This document shows positions 1 to 9,776 of a stretch of 64,000 bases of DNA, piece by piece. Source of the DNA: Parietaria judaica (taxonomy: Eukaryota > Streptophyta > Magnoliopsida > Rosales > Urticaceae); assembly GCA_954871525.1 (NCBI GenBank), contig OX940860.1, forward strand, positions 53,990,724-54,054,723, given 5' to 3'. A program made the translations under genes and the position numbers. How positions within the stretch are numbered: position 1 is the first letter of the stretch; every line of letters begins with the position of its first letter. The notes beneath the pieces were generated by a model, which worked only from the letters and a program-made list of their open reading frames with translations, did no database searches and was not told the DNA's origin.

Positions 1-221
1 ATCTGACTCCTAATAATTAGCGTCGGTAATGTAATGCTCAGTCCGGCAAGCAGGGATTCGAACAACGGGTTTGAAATACGGATGCTTCAGGGCTTCTTCC
101 ACGCTTATCCGAGCCCTCGGATTCGGTCGAAGCATTCTCTGAAACGTTTTAGATATAAACTAAAAAGAGTACAAGAATGTAGAGTGTAACATATCAGATT
201 AATTAAGGAGTATTTCTCACC

Positions 222-888
222 GAAAGAAGATAGATCCCCGACGGTCGAAAATCGGGTATAAGGCTCTGTAGAGTCAGGGTGATCTTATCCAGTTTTCGTC
301 TTTTCATCGGTACCAAAGTGACCGACTAGTCGGTCACTTAAATGATCGACCAGTTGGTACTAAATGTGACGAGCTAGACATTCCAAGTACGGATAAAGCA
401 TATCCCTTCACGTGGGGATGTCCCCTGAGGATCAGACAAACCTTGCCAGCCTGAATGCCACCTCAGCTAATTGGGCAACGACCCAGGACCACTGGGACCA
501 CGTAATTAGGGTTACCTTTTGTAATCCCAGCCCACTTAGAGGCCCATTAAAGCACCTATAAATAGTGAAGAACTCATTAGGGCAGAACCCTAAAGATTTT
601 TCATCATCATCAACCTCTGAACAGTCTTATTCTCTCTATTTTTGTACTCTTGAAGAAAAGGCTTGTACTTTAGGGCTGAACACCATTTTTGCACCAGAAA
701 AGGACATGGAGAGTGACCATACTATGCAATCGAGGAAGTTCTTGAGTATTCTCTTTGTCTCCTCTTGAAATTCTTATCATCTCCTACATGACATCTCACA
801 ACGATATCAACGGAAGCTAACAGCCTTCTTCTTCCTCGGAAAACATAAAAACGGCATTGCCACGTGTAATGTTGTGATTTTTTGAGAC
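222..888. other. Intron/intergenic stretch with LTR-like leader and a 24-bp palindrome
   Basis: This stretch lies between the last kinase exons and the Copia insertion. Positions 316-339 form a perfect 24-nt palindrome centred on ACTAGT. Around 553-563 there is a plant-like TATA motif (CCTATAAATAG), followed by a leader-like stretch and pyrimidine-rich sequence. This is the usual look of an LTR U3/R junction or a promoter. I found no matching second LTR and no convincing coding sequence, so a decayed solo LTR is only a possibility. Confidence 0.3.
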
Positions 889-893
889 GCTTT

Positions 894-1550
894 TGTTGGG
901 AGAAAGCGCAACGCAACGGAATCTCAATATCTCCCAATAGCCGCTGAAATATGAAAGCGATAATAATCGAAACACAACCACGAACACGAGACAATTTTAG
1001 CGTGGAAAAGTCCCCAAAACGGAGTAAAAAACCACGGGACCCGTAGGCCGCTTAAAATCCACTATAATCAAGAGTGAGGTACAAACGAAGTCTTCTCTAG
1101 ATAAAACTAGAGGCATACATCATCATCATCATCAAGATCGAACACCAATCTCGGATTACAACAAACAAGCAAGAGAAGAATTTGTGAAAAACGTTCTCAC
1201 AAAACAGCCTCTGGTTTCCACACTTCATACCGACCTAGAAAGGTCGAAACCACATCTCCACCGATCAGAACGTACCTCTATGTCTTAGGAACGTTCTGTC
1301 CAAAAATCACGACGATCAAACGGTGAACGAATGCGCAATGACGATTTTCCTGAGGGTCGACGAAACTGTGCGGGAACCGCGAATTTCCTTGTCTTTCTCT
1401 TGCTCTTGTTTTCTCTCACTTCTTCACTCTTGTTTTTTCTTCATCTCATCTAAGTCATTTATGACCTAGGCTTCATGGGCCGGGTACATGGATCAATGGG
1501 TAAAAAATAACCCACATTGTTGGGCCTCCAAATAGGAGGGACACCCAACA
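894..1550 (-). repeat. 3' LTR of the Copia element
   Basis: This 657-bp LTR has TG...CA ends and is next to the polypurine tract (purine-rich on the minus strand, 1551-1562). It is identical by eye to the 5' LTR except for one T/C difference. It contains a short (CAT)n run near 1110-1130. It is the downstream LTR because the element reads leftward. Confidence 0.96.
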
Positions 1551-1565
1551 AACTCCCCCGACCGA

Positions 1566-2243
1566 CTAGTTGGAGGGCAATGTCAACCCGGCAACCGAGC
1601 GACAAAACTCAAACTTCCCTCTCGGCAAAACCTTCGTCAACATATCGGAACCATTGTCATCGGTGTGAATCTTCTCGAGCTCCATCAACTTAGAATCCAA
1701 TACGTCACGGATCCAATGATAACGAACATCAATGTGCTTCGACCTTGAGTGAAACGAGGAATTCTTCGCTAAATGAATGGCGCTTTGATTATCACAAAAC
1801 AAGATATATTTTTCTTGTTTGACCCCAAACTCCATTGTAAATTTCCTCAACCACAACAAATCTTTCGTCGCTTCAACGGCGGCAATGAACTCGGCCTCGG
1901 TAGTAGAGAGTGCAACACACTTTTGCAACTTCGATTGCCAAGCCACGGCTCCCCCGGCAAAAGTCACCATATGCCCCGAAGTAGATTTTCGATCATCCAA
2001 GCTTCCGGCTAGATCCGAATCCGTATAACCAACTAACGTAGGCTTCTCGCATCCCAAAGCTAGTCTCAAATTCGAAGTCCCCCGGAGATATCTCATAACC
2101 CACTTCACGGCCTCCCAATGACGTCTTCCCGGATTTGAGAGATAACGACTCACCATTCCCACGGCATGGGCTATATCCGGCCTCGTACAAACCATGGCGT
2201 ACATCAAACTACCAACCGCCGACGAGTATGGAACGTTCTTCAT
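1566..2243 (-). CDS. Copia pol fragment: C-terminal RT linker and RNase H
   Basis: This 225-residue reading frame is the C-terminal part of the Copia polyprotein. Visible motifs are SAVGSLMYAMVCTRPDIAHA, DSDLAGSLDDRKSTSGH (RNase H with catalytic Asp), STTEAEFIAA (catalytic Glu region), LFCDNQSAIHLAKN and RSKHIDVRYHWIRD. It lies in a different frame from the upstream integrase-RT ORF, so one indel near 2245-2290 separates them. It ends just before the polypurine tract, as expected for a Copia pol terminus. The stated start is only the first open codon, not a real initiation site. Confidence 0.9.
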   Translation of the reverse strand: MKNVPYSSAVGSLMYAMVCTRPDIAHAVGMVSRYLSNPGRRHWEAVKWVMRYLRGTSNLRLALGCEKPTLVGYTDSDLAGSLDDRKSTSGHMVTFAGGAVAWQSKLQKCVALSTTEAEFIAAVEATKDLLWLRKFTMEFGVKQEKYILFCDNQSAIHLAKNSSFHSRSKHIDVRYHWIRDVLDSKLMELEKIHTDDNGSDMLTKVLPRGKFEFCRSVAGLTLPSN

Positions 2244-2256
2244 ACTTGACTTTTCA

Positions 2257-4263
2257 TCATTTGTAGAGGCTAAGCTTGAAATGAGAAATAAGCGGAACGC
2301 TCACCGCTTTTGCTTCATCCATCTTGAAACGCCGAAGAACTTTCTCGATGTATGATTCTTGAGACAAGTACAACTTCTTCGCCTCTCGATGACGAAAAAT
2401 CTCAATTCCAAGGATCTTTTTCGCTTGTCCCAAATCCTTCATCGCAAAAGAATCACTCAAAGTCTTCTTCAACTCTTCAATCCGAGCAATGTTCTTTCCA
2501 ACGATAAGCATATCGTCAACATAGAGCAAAAGGATAATGAAATCACCATCGGAGAAATTGCGCACAAACACACAATGATCAGAATTTGTCATCTTGTAGC
2601 CATGTTTAACCATCACCGAGTTAAACTTTTTATACCATTGTCGCGGTGCTTGTTTTAAGCCGTAAAGACTCTTTACCAATTTGCAAACATAGTCTTCTTT
2701 ACCATTTTCTCGAAAACCCTCCGGTTGCTCCATGTAAATCTCTTCATGTAGATCACCGTGAAGAAAAGCTGTCTTCACGTCCATTTGCTCAACTTCCAAA
2801 TCAAGGCTAGCGGCTAGCCCAAGCACTACCCGAATAGATTGCATCTTCACCACGGGAGCAAAAATCTCGCTAAAGTCAATGCCTTTTCTTTGACTAAAGC
2901 CTTTTACCACCAAGCGAGCCTTGAACCGTTTTTGCGAAGTGCTTTCGTCTTGCTTCACACGATAAATCCATCGATTCTTTAACACCTTTTTGCCCTTTGG
3001 TAACTTCACCAATTCAAAAGTGTTATTCTCACGAAGCGATTGCATCTCATCTTCCATGGCATCCATCCACTCCTTTTTGTTTTCGTCATCCAAAGCTTCT
3101 TCAAAGCTTTCGGGTTCTCCGTCATCGGTGAGAAAGACATATTCATTCGAGGGGTATCGAACGGAAGGATGTCTAACACGAGTGGACCGCCTCAACTCAT
3201 TAGAGGGTTGCTCACTTTCATCTTCATGGCCAACCTCATTTTCAACATCAACAAAATCATTAGGATTTAAAGGATTAAGATGTAAATCTGTACCTTGATT
3301 TTCAATTTGCACATCTTCGACAACGGTCGGGGTAGGAGAAATATTAGTTGGTTCCGCATCAACTAATTCTTCGTCTTCAAAGGTTGGAACTTCTTTCTCA
3401 ACTTTGTCGATATCTTCAATGGTGTAATCCTCCATAAATACAACATCACGACTACGAACAAGCTTTCTTGCAACCGGATCAAAGAATCGATATCCAAACT
3501 CATCGAGCCCATAACCAACGAATATACATTTCTTGGTCTTGTCATCCAACTTCGACCTCTCATCCTTCGGAACATGCACATATGCCATGCACCCAAACAC
3601 TCGAAGATGGTCGTACGTGACATCTTTCCCACTCCAAACACGGCTCGGAACTTCAAACTTCAAAGGCACACAAGGTGTGAGATTTAGCACATGTACAACC
3701 GTACTCAATGCTTCGCCCCAAAAATACTTCGGCAACTTTGATTGAGAAAGCAAGCATCTCATTCTTTCAACCAAAGTTCTATTAATTCTTTCGGCCAACC
3801 CATTCAATTGCGGTGTCTTCGGAGGAGACTTTTGGTGACGTATACCTTGCTCTCGGCAATATTCATCGAAAGGACCGATGTATTCTCCCCCGTTATCCGT
3901 TCGGATACACTTGAGCTTCTTCCCCGTTTCTCGTTCAACCGACGCTTGAAACGACTTGAAGGTATCTAACACTTGATCCTTTGTCTTCAAGGTGTAAGCC
4001 CAAACTTTCCGAGAGTGATCGTCGATAAAAGTCACAAAGTAATAAGAACCGCCAAGGGACCGTGTCTTCATCGGCCCACAAACATCGGAATGTACCAAGT
4101 CTAACACTTGTGACTTTCTCTTTGGTTCAAAAGACCGAAACGATACGCGCCTTTGCTTTCCCGCCAAACAATGCGAGCATCTCTTCAACTTTGCGTTGGA
4201 AACTCCAAATAGTGCATTCTTCTTCACTAAGATTCCCAAACCTTTCTCACTCATATGACCCAA
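2257..4263 (-). CDS. Copia pol fragment: GAG-pre-integrase, integrase, reverse transcriptase
   Basis: This 668-residue ORF is in frame with the upstream gag-protease ORF but lies after an in-frame TGA. In order it shows the GAG-pre-integrase region (HMSEKGLGIL, then C-x2-C in HCLAGKQRR), an rve integrase core (FVTFIDDHSRKVW, CIRTDNGGEY, TPQLNGLAERINRTL), the C-terminal integrase segment FGCMAYVHVPKDER, and the RVT_2 reverse transcriptase (QMDVKTAFLHGDL, YGLKQAPRQWYKKF, LLYVDDMLIVG with the YVDD active site). All catalytic residues are visible. The frame is lost just before the RNase H fragment. The product would be the cytoplasmic replication and integration enzymes. Confidence 0.93.
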   Translation of the reverse strand: MGHMSEKGLGILVKKNALFGVSNAKLKRCSHCLAGKQRRVSFRSFEPKRKSQVLDLVHSDVCGPMKTRSLGGSYYFVTFIDDHSRKVWAYTLKTKDQVLDTFKSFQASVERETGKKLKCIRTDNGGEYIGPFDEYCREQGIRHQKSPPKTPQLNGLAERINRTLVERMRCLLSQSKLPKYFWGEALSTVVHVLNLTPCVPLKFEVPSRVWSGKDVTYDHLRVFGCMAYVHVPKDERSKLDDKTKKCIFVGYGLDEFGYRFFDPVARKLVRSRDVVFMEDYTIEDIDKVEKEVPTFEDEELVDAEPTNISPTPTVVEDVQIENQGTDLHLNPLNPNDFVDVENEVGHEDESEQPSNELRRSTRVRHPSVRYPSNEYVFLTDDGEPESFEEALDDENKKEWMDAMEDEMQSLRENNTFELVKLPKGKKVLKNRWIYRVKQDESTSQKRFKARLVVKGFSQRKGIDFSEIFAPVVKMQSIRVVLGLAASLDLEVEQMDVKTAFLHGDLHEEIYMEQPEGFRENGKEDYVCKLVKSLYGLKQAPRQWYKKFNSVMVKHGYKMTNSDHCVFVRNFSDGDFIILLLYVDDMLIVGKNIARIEELKKTLSDSFAMKDLGQAKKILGIEIFRHREAKKLYLSQESYIEKVLRRFKMDEAKAVSVPLISHFKLSLYK

Positions 4264-4272
4264 ACGTTTGTG

Positions 4273-5568
4273 TCATAGTTCGGAAGAACTTTCATCCTCG
4301 CAAGTGTTGACGTAGCATTTAGAACTCCCAAATTGCGCGACATACAAATTTGAGCGTCTTTTTCCTCTTGCAATCACCATTGAGCCTTTCTTTAACTTCC
4401 ATTCATTTTCCAAGAAAGAGTTGCCATAGCCTTCATCGTCCAATTTTGAAACCGACAAGAGATTGAACCGAAGGTCCGGAACGTGCTTCACATCTTTGAG
4501 AACTAGAGAAGTGCCATTACTAGTTTCAACACATATATCTCCAATTCCAATCACCTTTGAATATCCTTTGTTTCCCATGCCGACAATACCAAAATCACCG
4601 GCCTTATAAGTGGAGTAAAGATCCCGTCGTGAAGTCCCATGCGAAGAAGCACCACTATCAACCACCCAACTTGTCTCATCGCGAGATAAATTGACACTTT
4701 CTTCATAATCATCACAAACAACAAAGAAATCATCAACAATAGCAACATTTTCACTATTGTTACCTTCTTTCTTGACATCGTTGTTGTTGTGGTTGATCTT
4801 CTTTCCCTTGCCTTCGTTTCTCAACTTCCGGCAATACTTTTTAATGTGGCCTTTCAAGCCACAATGATGACACTCAACATTAGCCCATCTATTTGAACCT
4901 CCACGCGACGCTCCTCGTGATGCTCCACGGTTATTTGAACCACGGGCTTGATTTCTCCCCCTCGACTCGGTAACCAATACCTCGGAATGTGAAGAGGAGC
5001 CTTGAGACTTTCTTCTCATATCTTCATTCAAAATGCTACTCTTTGCCAAATCCATCGACATGATACCATCCGGAGCGGAGTTAGACAACGACATCCTAAA
5101 CGTCTCCCACGAGTTCGGCAAAGTACCAAGAAGCCACAACCCTTGAATCTCATCATCCAATCTAAGATTCATCGTTGCCATTTGGTTCATAATTCCTTGG
5201 AAGTTATTCAAGTGATCGGTTATTGGCGTACCGTCATGATACTTCAAGGCTATCATTTGCTTGAGCAAGAACATCTTGTTATTCCCGGTCTTCCGTGCAT
5301 AAAGCTCCTCAAGCTTCCTCCAAAGGATGTTAGCACGAGTTTCACCAACCACATGGTTCCTAACATTGTCATCCACCCATTGTCGAATGTACCCACAAAC
5401 TTGTCGATGCAACAAATTCCATTCATCATCACTTTTTTCTTCGGGTTTCTCGGTAGAAAAAATCGGCAAATGGAAATGCTTGACAAAGAGCAAGTCCTCC
5501 ATTTTTCCTTTCCAAACATTGTAATTGGAACCATTCAAACTCTCCATTCGCGACGTGTTCGCCTCCAT
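4273..5568 (-). CDS. Copia gag and protease
   Basis: This 431-residue ORF starts at an ATG 22 bp beyond the tRNA-Met primer site, the normal place for a Copia gag start. Residues 1-200 are the retrotransposon gag region (UBN2-like; [33 protein letters not shown]). A CCHC zinc knuckle, [14 protein letters not shown], is at about 233-246. The aspartic protease active site is [11 protein letters not shown] at about 301-311. The frame ends at TGA (4273-4275) inside the GAG-pre-integrase domain and continues in the same frame afterwards, so a single base change caused the break. Confidence 0.93.
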   Translation of the reverse strand: MEANTSRMESLNGSNYNVWKGKMEDLLFVKHFHLPIFSTEKPEEKSDDEWNLLHRQVCGYIRQWVDDNVRNHVVGETRANILWRKLEELYARKTGNNKMFLLKQMIALKYHDGTPITDHLNNFQGIMNQMATMNLRLDDEIQGLWLLGTLPNSWETFRMSLSNSAPDGIMSMDLAKSSILNEDMRRKSQGSSSHSEVLVTESRGRNQARGSNNRGASRGASRGGSNRWANVECHHCGLKGHIKKYCRKLRNEGKGKKINHNNNDVKKEGNNSENVAIVDDFFVVCDDYEESVNLSRDETSWVVDSGASSHGTSRRDLYSTYKAGDFGIVGMGNKGYSKVIGIGDICVETSNGTSLVLKDVKHVPDLRFNLLSVSKLDDEGYGNSFLENEWKLKKGSMVIARGKRRSNLYVAQFGSSKCYVNTCEDESSSEL

Positions 5569-5605
5569 AGTCGCACAAAATCAAACCACGGCTCTGATAC
5601 CACTT

Positions 5606-6262
5606 TGTTGGGAGAAAGCGCAACGCAACGGAATCTCAATATCTCCCAATAGCCGCTGAAATATGAAAGCGATAATAATCGAAACACAACCACGAACACG
5701 AGACAATTTTAGCGTGGAAAAGTCCCCAAAACGGAGTAAAAAACCACGGGACCCGTAGGCCGCTTAAAATCCACTATAATCAAGAGTGAGGTACAAACGA
5801 AGTCTTCTCTAGATAAAACTAGAGGCATACATCATCATCATCATCAAGATCGAACACCAATCTCGGATTACAACAAACAAGCAAGAGAAGAATTTGTGAA
5901 AAACGTTCTCACAAAACAGCCTCTGGTTTCCACACTTCATACCGACCTAGAAAGGTCGAAACCACATCTCCACCGATCAGAACGTACCTCTATGTCTTAG
6001 GAACGTTCTGTCCAAAAATCACGACGATCAAACGGTGAACGAATGCGCAATGACGATTTTCCTGAGGGTCGACGAAACTGTGCGGGAACCGCGAATTTCC
6101 TTGTCTTTCTCCTGCTCTTGTTTTCTCTCACTTCTTCACTCTTGTTTTTTCTTCATCTCATCTAAGTCATTTATGACCTAGGCTTCATGGGCCGGGTACA
6201 TGGATCAATGGGTAAAAAATAACCCACATTGTTGGGCCTCCAAATAGGAGGGACACCCAACA
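5606..6262 (-). repeat. 5' LTR of the Copia element with adjacent PBS
   Basis: This 657-bp LTR has TG...CA ends. The primer-binding site lies immediately to its left at 5590-5602, separated from the LTR by three bases. It is the promoter-bearing LTR of the minus-strand element and is almost identical to the 894-1550 copy. Confidence 0.96.
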
Positions 6263-7648
6263 GCTTTTGCCCTCAACATCGACGACCGCAACAGCTTACT
6301 AACCGCCTGTTTCTCCTTGCACTTTTCTTCATCTTCCTTAGGGTAGCATTCAATACAACCCACCAGACTAAATATATAGCAATATATGTTACATATTTCC
6401 CTGTAGATATACAATTAGGAATAGCAAAAAAGGCGTGTTTACGTACTTAAAAATAGCAATGATCTCGGGAAACTTTTGATTGGGCGTCAAAGAGAGGCTT
6501 TCCCATCAACATTTCGGCGAATATGCAGCCAACGGCAAAGACATCGGCGGCGATGCTGATTTCCACGGCGTCTGACGAGTCGAGAAGGATCTCCGGAGCC
6601 AAGTACGACGGCCTTACCGTCTGCAAAATACCATTGATATTATTTCATAATTCTAGTCCCGATTTATTGATGACATACATAATTACCAAAAATATCCCTA
6701 ATACATAGTTTAGGAAAACATGGCATTGGAAACTAATTAGAGCAGAAGTACGACTAAAGATTAGTATTAGGACTTATAAAAATGCGTATATTCTCTGCTT
6801 AAGTATACACAAGAATTGGTATGGTGACATCGTAGTTGTCGGCTTCAATGAGAACATTGTGCGGATTCAAATTTCCATGAGCCACGCCGATCGAACGGTA
6901 ACAGTAAACCCAGTGTAGAATTTGATGCAGCAAATACTGCGACATAATCAAAACGTACGATCAATATTCCGTTAATAATTAATCAGTAGAGATTACAGTA
7001 ATACCCTTGTGATCCACATTCATCAACATCCTCAGAGGCACGTCGCGATATTCGAGCACCGCTTCCACAACATCCTCTTTCTCTTTACAGTTTATGTCAA
7101 CACAACTGTAATATAATACGTACACATGATCATTATAGAATGTTTCTAGATATTCAAAAAACACAAACATCATTCTTACCTTTGGGTGATTCATCTCCTT
7201 CAGCAGACAGATTTTCCTGAGAGTTGTGATTGGAACGCCAACTTCGGTGTTTGATTTCAATGGCAGACTCTTCATTGCCACAATTTTCCCAGTGTCAACG
7301 CAACGGTACTGCGACAATAATTGACCTTGTTGCTCCTCGTACTCTATATGCACAAAGATCTTATTAATATCAGATCAAGAATTGACAAGAAACGTGTCTG
7401 TACGTTCATGATCACCTTCTCAGATGGTTTCTTAGAGCTCCAGATCATCTTCATCCGGTTATTCATATCTACGTGATTCAAAAGATTACCCAATCGAAGA
7501 ATCATTCTCCGCACAAACCAAAGAATGAAGCTGACTTCTTACGAAGAAAATCATGAAAAGAAAAAAGGAAGAAAATGTACCTGTCTGACTTGGAAGAAAA
7601 AAGCTCTTGACTTCGAAATAAACAGCGAAGAGATAGCAATGAAGCCAT

Positions 7649-8281
7649 TAGGGGCACGAGTATTCAGTGTGGTATTTGAAAAATAATAGACCGAATACCG
7701 CATTTTAGTATTTTTATAATGAAAACCGAATGCCCTATTTTGAAGAAAACCGCATCTACCGTATAATCGGTATTCGGTGCGGTTGCAATAATATTGGTTT
7801 TTTATACCACATTTACCGCTTCTAAGATCCCATGCACATAACTATTATACAAAAAAATTATGAAGTCCCAAAATATATAAATAATATTGATATAGTTCTT
7901 ACAAGTCCCTACAACATTGAAGCAATAAATAATAACCCAAAATAAACTAATAAAAGTATGTCTAAGTTTTTAGCATCCACAACTAAACCATAGAACAAGT
8001 ATTGTCAGAAAATAATCGTTGGATAGTGGGAATGAGATAAATAACATTTGTGATAAGCATGACCATTAGAGAATGAAAAAAATAATATAAGATTTAGTGA
8101 TAATCCGGTATAAACGGGAATGCGGTTTATGTTTTCATATCAAAATCAAAAACCCTATTTTATTCTAATTCGGGTGTTCGGTTTTCTTTTGGAATATACG
8201 GTTTTAACCGTTTTAATTCATTTTGCGGTCTAATCGGTATTCGGTAAAAAATTCGGTAAACGGTTTCTTTGTTCACCCCTA
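7649..8281. mobile_element. hAT-type MITE, decayed
   Basis: The left end TAGGGGCACGAG and the right end GTTCACCCCTA are inverted, and both are followed inward by matching AGACCGAATACCG-type sequence. No ORF is present. Flanks 7641-7648 (GAAGCCAT) and 8282-8289 (ATTGCCAT) agree at 5 of 8 positions, compatible with an old 8-bp hAT target duplication. It lies just upstream of the kinase 5'UTR exon. Confidence 0.55.
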
Positions 8282-8337
8282 ATTGCCATTTTGATTGTTG
8301 TCTTATGTTCGCATTGCAGTGTTGAACTATTTATATT

Positions 8338-8639
8338 TAGGGTTGAAAATTTTGTATCCGTTTTTCGATTTTTTTTTCCGGTCCCGGTATCGGTCCCAAA
8401 CCGCTTTTTAAAAAAATCTGGAAAATTTAGTTTAAAACCGGTAGTTGAGACGTCCTGGTTATCGGTTCTCGGGGGCGATATACGTAATGGGAATTTTATG
8501 CTTGTCCCGGTTGAGAAAAAAGATAGGGAATTTTTCATAGTCGGGGCAGGGACCGAGACAAGAAAATGGTTTCTCAATTTTTCGAGACAGGGACTAAGAA
8601 AAGTTAAATTCCTTTATTCGGGTTCCGGTTTCACCCCTA
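8338..8639. mobile_element. Second hAT-type MITE
   Basis: A 302-bp element with ends TAGGGTTGAAA and TTTCACCCCTA, interior rich in CCGGT/ACCGG-type motifs, and no reliable coding potential. Flanks are T/A-rich and only partly match (TTTATATT versus TTTTATAT). It resembles the neighbouring MITE in its termini but not in its interior. An ORF across this region reads through the MITE and is not a gene. Confidence 0.5.
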
Positions 8640-9038
8640 TTTTATATAGTCGCATTAGAACTTGGTACATTAAGTTTTTTTTTTCTTTCTTGAAAAGCAC
8701 CAAGAAAACGACAAGCATTCCTGCACGTAAAAACCAAATTCGGGCTTTGACCTACCTCATCAACCTTACTAAAACTCTAACTCGACTTACACACAAAAAC
8801 AATAAAACAATAAAACAGTCCATCGAAATTAGAGAACTACGGAATAATAGAATAGAAAAAACCCGAGAAACGCATCAAAAGGCATTGACGGCGTCGGGGA
8901 TGAGACGAACGGACTGCGTCGTGCGACACCACGACTACACTCCATGTCTTTACAATTTATGTCAACCAATCCGTGATCTAAAATTACATACTATTAGAGA
9001 AGAAGCGATATGCATATATACCAGGTAACAATCTCTAA
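8640..9038 (-). other. Unique sequence with a kinase-exon-like fragment
   Basis: The complement of 8946-8972 (GGTTGACATAAATTGTAAAG and flanks) closely matches the start of the kinase middle exon at about 7085-7105. It also matches, in opposite orientation, 12370-12390. The rest shows no gene I can support. The Helitron begins at 9039. Confidence 0.4.
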
Positions 9039-9737
9039 TCTATATATATATAAAAGGACAGTTTTGAGTTGGTGATGTGGCATAATACACAAACAAGAAT
9101 TGAGGTTTCTAAATTTTCTAGATCTTGAGTTTTTTAGTAGTTTTTTGTTCTTCCATGCGATGATGAGAAATGTCTCTCATATCCAAGTATTTATTCCCCA
9201 CTAACACATTAATTAACATTTCTATTTTTATTTATTCCATGTGTTATTAATATCACAATTATTCATAATGACTTTTGGTATATCTAAGAAAAACAAACGC
9301 TTTATATATTTTTACCACTGCAGCGTTTTTCTTCATTTATTGTTTATTTTATTACATATTATTTAATTGTGACATTAAAATCAAATAACTAATGTAACTC
9401 ATATTCCATCATTGGTCTTTACAAATATTGTTCATCTGCACCTAAAAATTGGTAGTCCTTATTTGTTCTTTAATTTTTTTTTTATTTGGTATTGCTTTTA
9501 TCAATCCTTATTTCTACTGGAGTCGTATAATAATTGTATATTTTATGCATATCAGATATATAATGTTTATGGTTGCATACATTGACATCGATATTATCTT
9601 AATTTGCAAAATTAAAGCCATTGGAAGCAGCAATATATACTATAGAACAACGCCAGCCAATTCTGCATATGGCTTTCTCCGGTTAGAAACTTAGAATAAC
9701 GCAATTTTGCCTTGATGATTATTCTTTTAAGTAGATG

Positions 9738-9776
<39 letters not shown>

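Larger units (their letters stand above)
894..6262 (-). mobile_element. Full-length Ty1/Copia retrotransposon (Tork/Tnt1-like), very young
   Basis: The element is bounded by two 657-bp LTRs (894-1550 and 5606-6262) that begin TGTTGGG and end CCCAACA. A 5-bp target duplication GCTTT is at 889-893 and 6263-6267. The primer-binding site next to the right LTR (5590-5602) is the complement of TGGTATCAGAGCC, matching initiator tRNA-Met. The polypurine tract is the complement of 1551-1562. Orientation is therefore minus. By eye the LTRs differ at one base (near 6112), which implies recent insertion. The domain order gag, protease, integrase, RT, RNase H is Copia. The polyprotein is broken by an in-frame TGA at 4273-4275 and a frameshift near 2245-2290. 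Confidence 0.97.
10..7655 (-). pseudogene. CDK-like protein kinase locus, decayed and split by a Copia element
   Basis: Reverse-strand exons read as pieces of a CDC2/CDK-type kinase. A likely 5'UTR exon ends near 7582. An ATG exon lies at 7416-7466. The N-lobe exon at about 7180-7341 contains TGKIVAMKSLPLKS (the VAIK lysine region) and VGVPITTLRKICLLKEMNHPK (compare the CDK PSTAIRE-type helix). A middle exon lies at about 7005-7105. The catalytic-loop exon at about 6810-6936 has HGNLNPHNVLI where CDKs have HRDLKPQNLLI. The exon at 6474-6620 contains YLAPEILLDSS and DVFAVGCIFAEMLMGKPLFD. An exon ending at 221 contains IPDFRPSG. The last exon (10-138) contains RMLRPNPRARISVEEALKHPYF and stops with TAG at 10-12. 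The HRD aspartate and the DFG motif are absent, and splice phases between exons B, C and D do not agree. A 5.4-kb retrotransposon sits between the last exons. I infer a pseudokinase-type pseudogene; a spliced transcript would change that view. Confidence 0.65.

Noticed and set aside
47..66. T-arm-like GTTCGAATCC suggesting a tRNA gene on the minus strand
   Set aside because: It lies inside the last kinase exon, in frame (VVRIPA), and no acceptor stem or anticodon arm surrounds it.
8291..9028. 245-residue plus-strand ORF
   Set aside because: It runs through a MITE and a kinase-exon-like antisense fragment and shows no domain; chance ORF.
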